Shown here: one piece after another, positions 11,880-35,837 of the stretch
Numbering within the stretch: position 1 is the stretch's first letter
Layout of the letters: each line of letters opens with the position of its first letter
Source: Adineta vaga
Taxonomy: Eukaryota > Rotifera
Direction of reading: 5' to 3'
Assembly (NCBI GenBank): GCA_021613535.1
Contig: CP075497.1
Span: 6,820,001 to 6,884,000, forward strand
Length of the DNA: 64,000 nucleotides
Made by a program: the position numbers and the translations under genes
Notes under the pieces: generated by a model
The model's database searches: none
Told to the model about the DNA's origin: nothing
The model's input: the letters and a program-made list of their open reading frames with translations, nothing else

Positions 11880-14162
11880 CCTTGGATATAATCTGAAGAG
11901 AAATAATAAAAAACAATTTCATTTGACTTGAGAGCATGAACCTGATATTAATTATTTTTCTCTGGCTTACTTCTTTTATTCAACAAGGGTGTGCTAGTTT
12001 TTCGTTTCTTTTCTTTATTTCGATTTGTACTTTGACTTATCTATCGTAACGTTCTAAATATATTGTGAATGAATTATATGTAAAAAGACCTCTTTCTTTC
12101 GTTCTGTTGAACTATAATACTTATCGTATATGTTTACTGTATAGTCTCTCGTCTTATTTTCCTCTTCCCCACAAATAATATGAATATTATATTTATAATT
12201 CGTTTTCTTATGATTGTTCATAAAATCGATATTCAATAAAAATCAACTATAGCTTCACCGCATCGTACAATCTTGTCAAATTTCTAGTACTTCATGTAGT
12301 AGGAATATATACTAGATATATTGATTCGATTTCTCATGCGATATCTATGTATATAAAGAACTATCTTGTTTTTATTATGATAAGAAAAAAATATGAAAAT
12401 TCTCAGTCTTGTCTATCGGTTGTATAAATTTAATACAAGCATTGCTGTTACCTGTAGTTTTGATCATGACATTGTCGTTCTATTGAGATGTTCTCATTCA
12501 AACAATATTCTGCGTCAATTATTTTTATTTTCAACTTTCTTTCAGGTACAAATTTGATGAATGCTTACCTGAAATTTCTATTAGAAACTACTGTTTTTAT
12601 TATTCATTGTTCTATTTACGAATATAAAAACACATCGAATTCGTATTATTTATTGTCACATTATGTTTTGATCAATTAATTCGTGCACAAGTTTAACCAA
12701 TCAAATATAGAAACTTATTCCAAAACACATAAGTCAGTATTATAAAAAGCCGTCACATTCATTTTGTACATCAACAACCTTTATTTTTCTTTTGTTAACA
12801 CAACCAAAAGCAATTTCAGTTAATGGTAAAATACTCATTAAAGATTCTGTGAGTAAAAGTTACTATGACCTATCATAATCGTCATGTATTTTTTATTATT
12901 AACATGTATCTAATTCTAATGTGTTTACTCCATCGTGCAATACTTTGATTCGAACAATATCAGTTTTCTTTTTGATTATATTGAATACATATCTTAAAAG
13001 ATGAATGGATATTGTTTGGTTGAATTGTTTCTTCTAATTTCAAGGTCTTTTCAATTACAATGAAATGACGTCGTTTTAAAGAGCAAATAGAAAAAAATAT
13101 TGACGTAAGCAAAATGAATATTTCGATATGGTAAAATACGATCGACGCTAGTTGATAAGGAAAATTATATTTTATTTGAAGGAAAGCTTGAGATTTCTGA
13201 TAAATTAAATCTTTAACTATAAATATAGTATTGTTTCATCTCAATTACTTCATACTAAGTGTTATTTTTATTAAAGTGCAATGTAATAAAACTTTTAATT
13301 TAAACTCAATAGGTATATGACTCATTATGAGAAAACAAACTATAGATGTAGGATTGAATATCTAGAATGATTCGATCGGTAACATATTTCTTGTTGATGG
13401 AAGATTAATGGATCCAATTAAAAACGACATTTCTAGATTAAAAGATTTTTAGTCGTTTATCAGATGTTCATCGGCAATTCAATAAGGAGTTGAAAATAAA
13501 ATAAAATAATCTATTGAACTATGTACCGAAACAAAATACGAATATTTATTCTCTGTACATAAATAATTCGAACAAAACTATTGTATACTCTTTCTCGATA
13601 CTATGCTTGATTAATTGATGTTTTCTCATTCATTTCATATGACACATGAAACACATCAACTGACGATGCCGCTGGTAACAATCAATCGATGTAAATAAAC
13701 ATATATTTCTCTTTGAATCACAAGTATTTGTAATATCGATGTATCAATAAAAACTAATCGTTGATTTATTCGATTATTTATTTTCATCAACATCTACTAA
13801 ATTTTATTTCATATCAAACTACATTCTCTCTTTCCACAAAGACAACACGGTGAAGATTAAAATGATGAAAAGAAAAAGGAGGAAAAATAAAGTGTAAGGT
13901 TAATACTCATTCAAGCAACATTCTTTCAAGACGAATAAAACAAAATTTGTTAAAACTGTTGCACAAAAGATTGAAAAAAGCAGGGAAAAAGGTCACTAAA
14001 AGAAGAAGAAGAAGAAAGAAGAAGAACGCATGAGTACATCAAGCATACTAAGACAACAACACTGTTCATTATTCGACTACATTGATTTCTTTTTTTTTTT
14101 CTAATTATATTTGACACACGGAAGAATTAATTTAAATTTCTCCAACACTATGTGATGCACGT
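11880..14162. other. Intergenic, no gene seen
   Basis: About 2.3 kb of AT-rich sequence between the nuclear receptor start and the Na/K-ATPase beta 3' end. A GAA-rich run lies at about 13995-14030. I found no splice-connected open frame. Confidence 0.6.
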
Positions 14163-15427
14163 CTATTTGTTATGGACAAAAATTTGAAAACGTGTTAAAC
14201 CTCGACCTGTTTTCTTATCAAAATCAATGTTTTGTGCATAAGCACGGCAAATAACATTGATTAATACATTTGGTTTTGGGTTTAGAAATTGAATCCAAAG
14301 ATAAGGTGCTTGATAAACATCTTTACGATCTGATTTTCCTCTACAAATACGCAAAATAATTCAATTATTTATAGAAATAAATGTTTTTCATTCGTACGTA
14401 TAAGGAAATCGGTTTAAGTTAATTGATCCACAGTTGTCATTTTGCGTGGTTTCTGAAATATATCTTATGTCGCCAACATTATCCACATCAGCTGGATACT
14501 AAACAAGAATACAAAATGAACTCATTTTTTAATTTTTATCAGTAAACTTCTAAAGGAATTACTTCTCCTTGACATCCAATTGTAATCGCATTGTCTTGTC
14601 GTGAACATCTAGCTGGAAAATCTTTTGGATCATAATCTCTACCCAATGGCTCCGGTACGTAATCAATAATCTAAAGAAAATAAAGAAAGATTTTACAAAT
14701 CAATGTTCAGTTCTCCATTCTCTTACTTTATTCATTTTAACTAACACACATGGTCTACCAGTTGAATAACCATAGAGACTAGCATTTGTGCATTCTCCTG
14801 GGTTTGCGATATTAAATTCAGATTCAGCAGGAGATTGTTGTTGTGGTGAATATCTGGTATGCTGTCCTTTAGGTGATTGTTTCCAATAATCTACATAGAT
14901 TATTATGAAGCACATGATAAAATATGAGTAAAATACTTACAAACTTGAAGATATTTATTAAGACTTTCAACATAACGTTTTGTTTCATTGTCGTAGCCGT
15001 TTTTTTTTAGTTCAATCAAATTTCTCTCAACATCCGGTTGTGGTCGAAAACCGAGACCTAGAAAGCAAATTTTTCACTGAAATTGACAAATTCGAAAATA
15101 AAATTTTCAAACCAGGCGAAAGTGGATTTGATCGTGTTTTCATACGTGAATCATGAGAAGTATAATATGGATGATCACGGGGTGTAAGAGCCATAAAAAC
15201 TGCTAACATTGCACAGAAAAACCCGGCTAAACCGATGTAGAAAAAGAAGTAAAAGACACCTAATTTGCCTATTGAAAGAAAGAAAGAAAAACAAAATATA
15301 TTGTTCAATTGTTCTTTTTTCTAGCGCAATGTTCTAATTTACCCCATTGAGCTCCATCCCGACCGAGAAATTCTCTTCGTTTTGAATCATATAATGCATT
15401 ACCCAAGCCAGAGAGTCGACCACCCAT
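14163..15427 (-). CDS. ATP1B: Na+/K+-ATPase beta subunit
   Basis: Obligate beta subunit of the Na/K pump, needed for folding and surface delivery of the alpha subunit. It is a type II plasma-membrane glycoprotein. Seven exons: 15427..15343, 15268..15113, 15057..14941, 14890..14727, 14670..14563, 14498..14398 and 14340..14163. Lengths sum to 909, giving 302 residues, the usual family size. The short cytosolic N-terminus carries RREFLGRDGAQWGK; one transmembrane helix spans about residues 33-57. The ectodomain has the six conserved Cys in three pairs (around NPGEC..GRPC, ARC..IGC and DNC..VIC) and a typical end (GRGLTRFQIF). The H/K-ATPase beta subunit is the alternative but is unlikely outside vertebrates. 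The gene is head to head with SERCA copy 1. Confidence 0.96.
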
Positions 15428-17668
15428 GTTGATATCTTTGTTATATGTGCGGTATCACTTATCTAAAAGAAAAAAAACAAGTTGGCTATTCGATCCTGAT
15501 CCGATTTCTCATTTCTTTCTGCCTCGACTGACGTTTTACGATAATAATAAAAAAAAGAAATGTATTTTAACGAACGTCGAATAAAAAAGAAAGAAAAAGA
15601 AAGGTGTTCTATGCCGATGTAGCATTACAATCCAACACATACAGTTTATCATTGAGAAAAAAAAAGAAAATGAGAGAAATAAATCATTCTTTCTCTTCCA
15701 TAAAAACTCGTCGTATGAAAAAAAAATTGTTTTTTTTTTATGAAAGGGCAAAGAATATACCGGTCGGTTGTTATTCTCCTTATAAGCGAAGAAGAAAAAA
15801 ACCACCGATGCCGAAGAATTAGAAGAACAGAAGAAAAAAAGTTTTGTGTTTTATTATTTGTATTAATATCTAAATAATCATTAAGCACAAAAAGAAAAAT
15901 AAAAGTGAATCGTACATAGACTGGAGACAATTGCAATTTATGATGTCGAAAAAAGACATTCAAGGTCATATATCAACTAATAAAGAACTTTTTTTTTCTC
16001 TAGCTCTAGAATAAATATCTGCCATCTTTAGTCTTTTTCTTGTTTATGACATATTTCTCTATTTTTTCATTGGCCCAAAAACGATTATATAACAACCAGC
16101 ACCATCATTTAGCAGCGACATCTAATCACTGAATGGAAAAAATATACACTTTCCTCCTCAAGGTCAAGGTATGCAGAAGAGATTGATAATCGAGTTTTTA
16201 ATGCACATTGAAAAATCATGAGATTGAAACCTGTAGTCGCAACATCGAGAGAGAGAGAGAAAGAGAAAGAAAGAGAATCGATTTACATTACTTTAAGTAT
16301 AACCATTTTAAACTGTCTTCATTCTCGAAGGGTTCTACATCTACTCTTAGTACATTTTAATTTATTCTATCAAACTATATTTGAATTCGTTTTCAAACTT
16401 GATTGAAAGTCGATTTCGGTGTAATATGCAGTAAGTCTATCTATATGAGAATTGCTTACAGTAGATAAAATGGAAATTACGATACAGGACCGATAATGAA
16501 AATTAACGGAAAAGAAAAAAGTCTATATTTAATATGGTCTTCCTGTGTAAGATAATAATAATATCTGACATCGTATATAATTGACAGATGGAGAGAAATT
16601 TCTCTAAAGTGCATACGAAAATGGTCTAGTGCCAGTTTGCTAGATTACTGAGTTTAGTAATCCATAAAATAATGGTTATTCAATTTCTTTTTCATAGAGC
16701 TGATACGCCATGAAGACTTTTCAACTGTAATTCAAAATAATTGATGATACATGCTACTCAGAGATTCTTTTATCAAACAAAAATTTTCATGTGCTATTGA
16801 TGCAATAGAAAACTATCAGATCATTGATTTTCTGTGTTCTGTATTCAAGTATAATCTTTCTGACACATGTCAAACTGAACAAAACATTTTTTTCCTTCAC
16901 ATATTATACTATAACAATTGTTTCCTACTACATTTTATTCAATTGATTTCCCAATTGACTGTCGTAATAGAATTCACTTGTTTAACAAATTCAATAGCTA
17001 ATCCATACATAGAAAGCTTCTTCTCTTTAATATGTGAAATCAAGCGAAGCTATTTTGTCTCTTTGGAAATGTTGGCCGTCGTGTAAACAAGAAAGTGAAT
17101 TACATACTTTCATGAAAGCAATCAAGTGTTTTAATTTCATTATGAATTCTAAGAATAAAAAAAAACATATTTTTGACATTCAACCAAAAAATTCTTCATC
17201 AACAATATGCAAATAGTTGATGATACGTTGATTACTAAAATGGGAGATCTAATACAATCATTGCCAATGGAATCTTTTTTTCGAAATTCTTTTTACTCTG
17301 TGACTTTTTTGTGAATAACATCGCAATGCACTGTTTTCTAGCGTCCTCTATTGTTTATTTGAATTTAACTATTTCAGACTATTTAAAACATATCTCAATG
17401 ATCACATAGTATAAAGTGAAACTTTGAAATTATCTCTCTAAATTGTGTACTTTCTCGTCGATGATTGGTACGCACAATGCTTATCGACGCTTACAAGGAT
17501 ATTCCAGACAATCGACACGACTGACTATAGGACGCGTGTCTTTACGTGTATTTTTATGAGTGCATAGTACATGTTGATGTTCTATTTCTATATAGTGATT
17601 ATAATGAATCACCGCATAATGAATATTGTTGTTTTTCGATAAATTTTTATTCATTACTCTAGATTGTT
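15428..17668. other. Intergenic region between divergent ATP1B and SERCA genes
   Basis: Spacer of 2.2 kb from which both pump genes are transcribed outward, so it should hold both promoters. Homopolymer A/T and GA-rich runs are frequent (15540-15850 and 16240-16275). The open frame at 16751-17086 has no motif and biased hydrophobic content, and is not called a gene. Confidence 0.55.
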
Positions 17669-22026
<4,358 letters not shown>

Positions 22027-22245
22027 AACAAATACGATAGACTTCTCAAAAAACAAACAGAAATCTCCTTTTTTCTTTTCTATCTAGGAGGATTAGACAA
22101 AAGTTATTTTGTATAAAAGAAAAAAGGATTTTATTTGATAAACAGTTGAATTTTTTTCTTAAATTTGATTATACAAATACATAACAAAAGACTCCTACGC
22201 TTAGAATTATTTATTATGAAATCAAAAATAGAAATAATTGTTTTT

Positions 22246-22280
22246 TCTCTCTCTCTCTCTCTCTATTTCTCTCTCTCTCT
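22246..22280. repeat. CT dinucleotide microsatellite
   Basis: (CT)n with one TATTT interruption, in the 3' flank of SERCA copy 1. Confidence 0.85.
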
Positions 22281-23565
22281 CAAATATTTGTCATCGTAAT
22301 ATGATGAAAAAATGCATACGAATAGAATATTGTCTCGTCTTTTTCTGTGTCTCATTATTTATTAATTTTATGATTGCTCATCGATGCAGTTTCCGTTATT
22401 CGGATGACATATTTATTAATATTTGAAATACAATCTAGTTGAAAGCAATGTTCTCGATCAAAGAAATGATTATTTAAAATGTATTCAATCATGTTTAATT
22501 ATTAAAATTACTTTATGGTATTGTACAACTATTCTATATGCTTGTTATTTTGATTATAATAAGGACATTCGAAATGTCAAAGTGAATCCTTGATACGATT
22601 GAAAATGTCTTTAGATATTTCATCCTTATCAAAATTTATGAATACCATAAATAATTGTTGAATATCGAACGATAAACGACTGAAGAATGAATGATTGATT
22701 GATAGATATAATTTATCCTTTTAGTTTTCATATTCAGCTGTTGATAATATTATTATTTATTCTGTTATATAGAATCAAATAAAGCCTGGTATAAAGTTAT
22801 TTGAATATGATAATAGATCGACTTATAAATATGCAGTGACAATGGTTCATAAAAAAGTGTCATTCATCAACTTGAATAACAATGTGTCATATTGGTATTG
22901 GATTGGTATGAAACTAAAATTTAATTAATATCGAAAATTTTATCTATCAACATTCATATCTTCTATCATTTTTGTTTTTCCTGTTAAATAGTTATGTTTA
23001 CATAACATCCTATCGAAGAATAGATTAACTAAATAATAAATTAGCTTTGAGAGCCAATTATAAATAATGTAAATTTCGTATTCTCTTATATAATCTAAAT
23101 TTAGCAATTAGTTATCATCAAAATTTGTAATGATAATAGAATTTTTTGTCCTATTTTTCACGAAGATAAATAACTGTAAATAAATATGTGGATGACACCT
23201 GTCCATATAATTAGCTGTTCGAGAAATAGGCTAATCAGTTTGATGACATAAATGATAAGTGATATTTTACAAACAAAAAGAATAATTTTATTACTATTAC
23301 GTTATATATAAATGAGGTATGTATATAATCCGTTAATTTCATATTCAATCATGTACGTATGTTTTTCTCGTCATCTGTATGCCGTTAGTTGAGAATTTCT
23401 TAATATATGTTCTTTGTGTGAGTAATGCAATATTTGTCCTCACAGATCATAGACATATGATCATTGTCGATCTTTAACGGTGGTAAATCTTGTATCTGCT
23501 CTGGTGACATAAAAACAGACAAGAGAATATAGAAAGAGAAAAAGAGGAGATATAACGGTAGGAGG

Positions 23566-23585
23566 TGATGATGATGATGATGATG
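23566..23585. repeat. GAT trinucleotide microsatellite
   Basis: Short uninterrupted GAT run; related GAT runs recur at about 23630-23648. Confidence 0.8.
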
Positions 23586-24790
23586 ACGGTGGAATTGGAT
23601 CGATCGTCCTCGGCTGCCAAAGTCCACAAGTGATTGATGATGATGATGTCGATCGGTGCGGAAAAAGAGGAAAAATAGATAGGAGAAGAGAAAGAACGAT
23701 TTTGTTGATCTTGATATTATTGTCATTTGTTCGTCACTTCCATATAGAACGTCGAAATAGTGATATGTATGTCTTATTCTTTTTTGACTATTTGAAAAAC
23801 TTTTTCGAAATTTATCTTTATTTTTATCATATAGTAAAAAAAAGATATTTTCGATTCGTTGTCATATATATTGATTGATTCGTAAATTGGTGTTTAACGA
23901 GTCTCATTAATAATCATCATTTCAGTTTTCTAGATTTCGCCTAAAGCAGTGATGATTTGATTCGTGACAATATATCACTAATATGCTACGTTTTTTAGTG
24001 TTTCTATATTTTTTCTATGTTGACAACAAAAGTTATCTCTAGCTGTTAATTATAGATTAAGCACTTACCATCGAATTATAGAATCAGGCATCTCTTTTCT
24101 ATTCTATATTGAGTATAGATATTGACTTTAAATAGTCCCTTATCTTTTTCTTGTTGTGCTCACGAATAATAGAAGGTCGTATGTGAACAACAAACTATTT
24201 TTCCTATACTCTAATGCGAAACAATAAATATTTCAAAGCAGATGTCGAGAAAAAAACTGGTTACATGAGTAACCAGTACATAAATTAGACGACATATAGA
24301 GAAATTTTTTTTTGTATGATAGCCTTGAACACAACATGGTTATAGATAACAAATCAATATTTACGTAGAATTCATTTCTAAATAAAACGCAATAGAATAG
24401 CTATTTAGAGAAAAGGGAATTCTATAACCGGCACGTAGATGATGACAAGGACACTGAAACATGAAAAGCATTTCCTTTTTTCTTTTTTTTTTGTACAATA
24501 AAATTCTATAATCAAGGTAAGATAATGATAAGTATTTATATATATTTTGTTTCTTTTGTCTTTCAAGAAAATAAAATGTATCATTTCGTTATATTGTGAT
24601 ATTTTTTTTTATGTCAATAATCAGTATTAAATTGATGGATAACATAGAGATACAAACGCCTACATCATCTCTATGATGAATAGATGTTTACTCTGATTTT
24701 CATTATCGAAGTGTGGTTCTAAAAAGCCATCCTTATTCACGCCATGATACTATTGAAAAACAACAACAAAATGAATGACGACAGCAGTTT

Positions 24791-24854
24791 CTCTTCTTCT
24801 TCTTCTTCTTTTTCTCTCTCCTTTGTGCATATCATCATCATCATCATCATCATC
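24791..24854. repeat. Compound TTC and ATC microsatellite
   Basis: A TTC run (about 24793-24811) is followed by an ATC run (24831-24854) with a short spacer. The Asp- and Ser-repeat open frames over it are artefacts. Confidence 0.85.
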
Positions 24855-26485
24855 CGATCTATGTACGGCAATGATTGACGTAAATCTACTTTGTTTTCTA
24901 TATATGTACATTAGCATCGATAATATCATAGTGGATGAAGGTAGCAACTACGTGAATTATAGCTATCTGTAGTGCAGAGAAAAAAAGGAAGAGAGAAAGA
25001 CTGGAGAAAGGTGATGGATGATAATCGAGGAACTGTTGTAGAATTATGTATATATGTATAATCATAGAAGATATGAGAGAATAAGAAAAAAAAACACGAC
25101 TAACAAGTCCAAGATGTGCGCATAAGTTTTGCGGTATCTAAGACCTATAGAATAGAATGAGAAGAATTTCTATCATCCGTGTGTATATGTTTCACTTGTT
25201 AAGATTTTGTGGCATATCATATCCTGGTACAAGGAAGCATTAAATGTTATATTGCGTATTCTGATGTTTTTCTCCTTCTTCTTCTTCTTCTTCACTATAC
25301 AATGAAAGCAAGAACGATGCGTTGTTGTTGTTGCTATTATTATTGTTATTATTGCTGTCTCGCTTCTCTTACGTGTCAGTGTAACCACTTTCTGTGATGT
25401 CTGTTCTTTTCTAATTAAGCAACAAATGAAAATATACTTTGTTGTTCAAGTATTTTTCATTGATAATATGAGAGTAGTTAGGAAATTGTTTTTCACTATG
25501 AATTTTAATGATATATCCTGGTATGAACTTTTCAGGATTAGATCATTGCTGAGTGTCACAGAAGTATCTGTGTATTTGAGTTTTTCAAAATAAATATGCA
25601 TAGCACATCATTCTATTTGTTTGCAACACAAAAGATAAACGTATATGCATGCTATTAATGTAAATAAGTAACAAAGAATGGAGAAAATTTCCTTTTTATT
25701 AAACAATTGTTGCATAGAGACACTTGTGATTGAACATATGAACAATAGATAATATAGTTAACTGTGTCTTTACTTTCTATTACCTAAAATCAAGCTACTA
25801 TTAAGTAAGAGTATTTCATGATGAAACAATCATAAAATACAATTTACTCATCGTGCCTCGGTATACTCAAATTTTGTCTTTTTTTTTATAAAATTAGTCG
25901 TGACATATTATTAGTTTTGTATGAAAGAGAAAGGTTGTTACATATTCATAGCCCTATTTTCGTTATCTTCGATGAAGATATAGTCCGTTTTGTACATAAA
26001 AAACCACTAACTAAATGCAATCAACCGTATCCATCATTTCACAATCAAGAGATGGCTCGCTATTTCTGGCGACCTCTATAATTGAATTAAATTTATTAAA
26101 AATACAATAGTTTTTCATATCTGCGTAGATTTTATCGCACTAGAAATTTTTTTCTTTTGTTTTTTTTTCATACTGATTGAATATAGTGATTGGAGAAGAA
26201 CAGAAAGAATGATCGATCATGTTTCGAATTCGAATTCGAATAGAAACACTGGCCAGTAATATATTATACGTATAGTATTCTAAATGCAACAAGGTAACGA
26301 AAAACATACATCAAACTAAAAAAAATACTACTAGTTTGTGTCCATATGTAGGCGTGTAGAGAAAGGTGATCAAAATACACTAATTTATATTGCAATCAAA
26401 ATCATTGCTATACACCTCACTATAATCATCAACTGTGAAATACTCTTTTTCATTTATTTTTCTTTTCCAATCATTTCAGATCGTC

Positions 26486-31122
<4,637 letters not shown>

Positions 31123-32135
31123 TTGTCTCTAGTTGTTTTTTCTACGTATATCTTTCAATTAGTCTAATAATCTTTCTGCTCTGGTTTTCTTTTCAATCAG
31201 TCTTTTTTTATTCTATTATTTAAAGAGACATTCCAATTTTACTAATACAAAATACTTTTCTTTTCTTTTCATTTGAAAATAACACGTTATTTATTTTCTC
31301 TTGTGTTTTTTCTTGTTCTGCTGGTTGTATTTCAATAAAAAATACATTTGTCTTTTAGTTTGCTTAATGCATGAACAAAAAAAGCTTCATTGATTATCCG
31401 TTTGTTTTTCTTCGGTTGTGATCGTAAATTTAATTATTCAATTTTATTTATTTTTAGTTTCACCAAGAAATAGTGAATTAAACGAATTGGAAGATAACTA
31501 AACAAATATTTCATTTTTTTTTCTTCGAATAAATGTCTATTTTCCCGACGGTGATGTTTGTTTCGTTTGTGGATAAAAATATATATTAATCATAGAGTAT
31601 CAGTTTCTTATCATATAATTTCCTTCCCATTGATTCTATTCCGATATCTATTTGTCTTATGTGTCAAATCTTTTCTATACATTATAGTTTCTGACATTGT
31701 TTCTTTTTTCGGTAATATAAACCCTAAATTCTTTTCTCTTTATGTTACAATTAGAAATATATCTATCTATCTTTTTTCTTTCGTTCGTGACAACAGTTGT
31801 TTGTTGTCATTGCATACGTTCATTTTTTTTTCTCTTTTCGGAATAGACAAATGCATACAAGCATACGAGTTATGTATTGTATAGGTTCTTTTTTTTTCTC
31901 TTTAGCATTTTTCATATCACGAAATGAACGACGCAATAAATGAGCGGTGTCGATCGATGATGGTAGGTCAGAAAGATGACCTATAGAGAAGGAATAGAAC
32001 ATAGGTGAAAAGAACAGAAGAAAAAAAAATGCATTGATTCAAACGATGTTCTGTTTATACAGGCAAGGCAAGAATGTTGTACTTGATTTTTTTAGATACA
32101 TTTTCGTCTTTTTTTCTCTGGTTCTGATTTTTATT
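31123..32135. other. Intergenic, no gene seen
   Basis: T-rich 3' flank of SERCA copy 2 and upstream region of the myosin light chain gene. Hydrophobic open frames here (for example 31558-31884) are T-run artefacts. Confidence 0.6.
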
Positions 32136-32760
32136 ATGGCTTCAAGAGCTAAAGCTAAACCACCAAAGAAGCGTCAACAACGCGCTACTTCAAATATTTT
32201 TGCTATGTTTGATCAATCTCAAATTCAAGAATACAAAGAAGCTTTTAATATAATTGATCATGATCGAGTAAAATTCATTTTTTTCGATATTATCTCGAAG
32301 ATATAATTCCTATTTATTCTTATTTAGGATGGTTTCATTAGTGGTGATGATCTGAAAGATATGTTTGCTTCATTAGGTTTGAGAAAATGTTTTGTTTTTA
32401 TTTATTTTGCTTCATTTTTATTTTGTTTTAGGTAAAGTCGTCAATGATGTTGAAATTGATGCGATGATTCGTGAAGCACCAGGTGATATAAATTTCACCA
32501 TGTTTTTAACATTATTTGGAGAAAAATTGACGGGTACTGATCCTGAAGATGTGATTAAAAATGCTTTCATGTCCTTGGATGAAGATGGATCTGGTAAAAT
32601 ATCAGATGAACGTTTACGTGAACTCTTAATGACAATTGGTGATCGGTATACAGATGAAGAAGTCGATGAATTATTTAAAGAAGCACCAATTAAAAATGGT
32701 TTATTTGATTATCCTGAATTTGTTAAAATTCTCAAATATGGTCGAAAAGATCAAGATTAA
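32136..32760 (+). CDS. MYL9: Myosin regulatory light chain (non-muscle/smooth type)
   Basis: Binds the myosin II neck and controls motor activity through phosphorylation. Exons are 32136-32267, 32328-32376 and 32432-32760 (510 bases, 169 residues). The N-terminal kinase site is clear: K-K-R-Q-Q-R-A-T18-S19-N, with T18/S19 at the same numbering as the classical MLCK/ROCK sites. EF-hand 1 ([12 protein letters not shown]) is canonical and should bind Mg2+/Ca2+. The later hands are degenerate, apart from a DEDGSGKIS loop. Family length is normal. The gene most resembles the squash/MYL9/MYL12 group. It is co-oriented with SERCA copy 2 but is an independent gene. Confidence 0.96.
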
Positions 32761-33597
32761 AAATCATCCGTTTTTCTTTTATTATTCAGATATTTCAATA
32801 AGAATTGTAATGAACATCTGATATATTTACTTTACCATCAGGGATAACATTTTTCTCTTTCATTTTCATTTTCTTTTCCTACGATATAACATTCGATAAT
32901 CTCTTAACTGCTTTATGTATATACAGATTGTAGTGATCAAACATTCATATTTCTTTTCATTCTTAAAAACAAAATAAAGTATACAATAGATATAACTTTT
33001 GAATTTACATTGAATCTTTAGAGAGAAATCTAGACTATGTATTAGTTCCCTTCATTAGAAACCTATATATTGTCAACGAATTTTATGAGTAAAATATGGC
33101 GGTACTCGAACGTCATCTATTACCTAAATAAAGATTGGATAATAGAAAATAGCAATTGCTTTCTACAGTATTTATTCTTTGTTCAGCTTTGAAAATGTTC
33201 TCATTCATACATACCTTTAAATCTAGTTTTTATTAATAATTTGAAATATATGTTGCTTCCAGCCGAATCTGAGTTAGTATTTTGTTCTTATTTGGAACTG
33301 ATAAATTCTGATTGGGACGAGTTAGATTTGCTCCCCTCTGTTGCCAAAACCGATGTTATTAATCCAAGTCAACCAGCTGAGCAAGTTTTTTCTTTTTCTC
33401 AACAATTATCTCATATTCATCTTTTTTCGTCCAGTCCAAATCGTGATCATGAACGGAAATCTAAGTTTCTGATTCCGATTGACAATTATTCGTTTTTTTT
33501 ACATTTCTGATTAACAGACTTATAATGTTTGTTTTTAGTTTCAGATTAAATCCTTGTTTTTCTTTTCTTTGCCTGTACCATACCCGGTTGATTAACA
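32761..33597. other. Intergenic, no gene seen
   Basis: Between the myosin light chain stop and the RBBP4 start. The open frame at 33241-33510 has no known motif and no splice partner that I can support, so it is left uncalled. Confidence 0.55.
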
Positions 33598-35324
<1,727 letters not shown>

Positions 35325-35837
35325 ATTTCTTGCTAGTTATTTTTTCTATATTGTTGTACAATGTTAAAATCTCTTTTGAAATCTAGATGATGCTTGTTTA
35401 AAAAACAAATAAATCAATATATGTGTTAATTACGATGAGCAAAATCAGATTATATCGAATAAAAATCTGGTTGTTTTTAGTCATTCTTTTTTCCATGTAA
35501 AATGATGAATTTTATAATAACCAAACTTTCTAAATCAATGAAGCATGTCGTCAAAGAAAAAAACGCATGTGCGGCTTTTATTGACTATGTTCTCATTTCG
35601 CTGTTGTACATACAAATGTGTTTCTATAACCCATGGTTAGATCGAGTTGAAGTTAAATATGAAGCACATATGCATTCAAAAGGAAAAAACAACGCATAAA
35701 GAAAGAGAATGTTGTACTTCGTCGAACATATAAATAGTATGACGATTGTCATTTATTTATGAATCATATCGCACTTTAGACTCACTACACTGAAAGATAT
35801 AAAAACGTAATAATCCATTTAATCAATATTAACTAAA
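35325..35837. other. Intergenic, no gene seen
   Basis: About 0.5 kb between RBBP4 and the dehydrogenase; it contains AATAAA-like sequence near 35406. The open frame at 35502-35699 has no motif and is not called. Confidence 0.6.

Larger units (their letters stand above)
22027..26485. other. Intergenic region between the two SERCA genes
   Basis: 4.5 kb with no gene recognised. It carries several simple repeats and many short open frames made of microsatellites (His, Ser or Leu runs). It should hold the 3' UTR of copy 1 and the promoter of copy 2. The flanking homology between the copies does not visibly extend into it. Confidence 0.6.

Noticed and set aside
16751-17086. 111-residue hydrophobic open frame upstream of SERCA copy 1
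   Set aside because: No domain, splice context or codon pattern supports it; it lies in the shared promoter region.
23400-23878. His-rich and Asp-rich open frames on both strands
   Set aside because: They are translations of GAT/ATC microsatellites.
24750-25397. Leu-, Ser- and Asp-rich open frames
   Set aside because: They are translations of TTC/ATC/TTG simple repeats with no gene structure.
33241-33510. 89-residue open frame upstream of RBBP4
   Set aside because: No recognisable motif; probably chance or 5' leader sequence.
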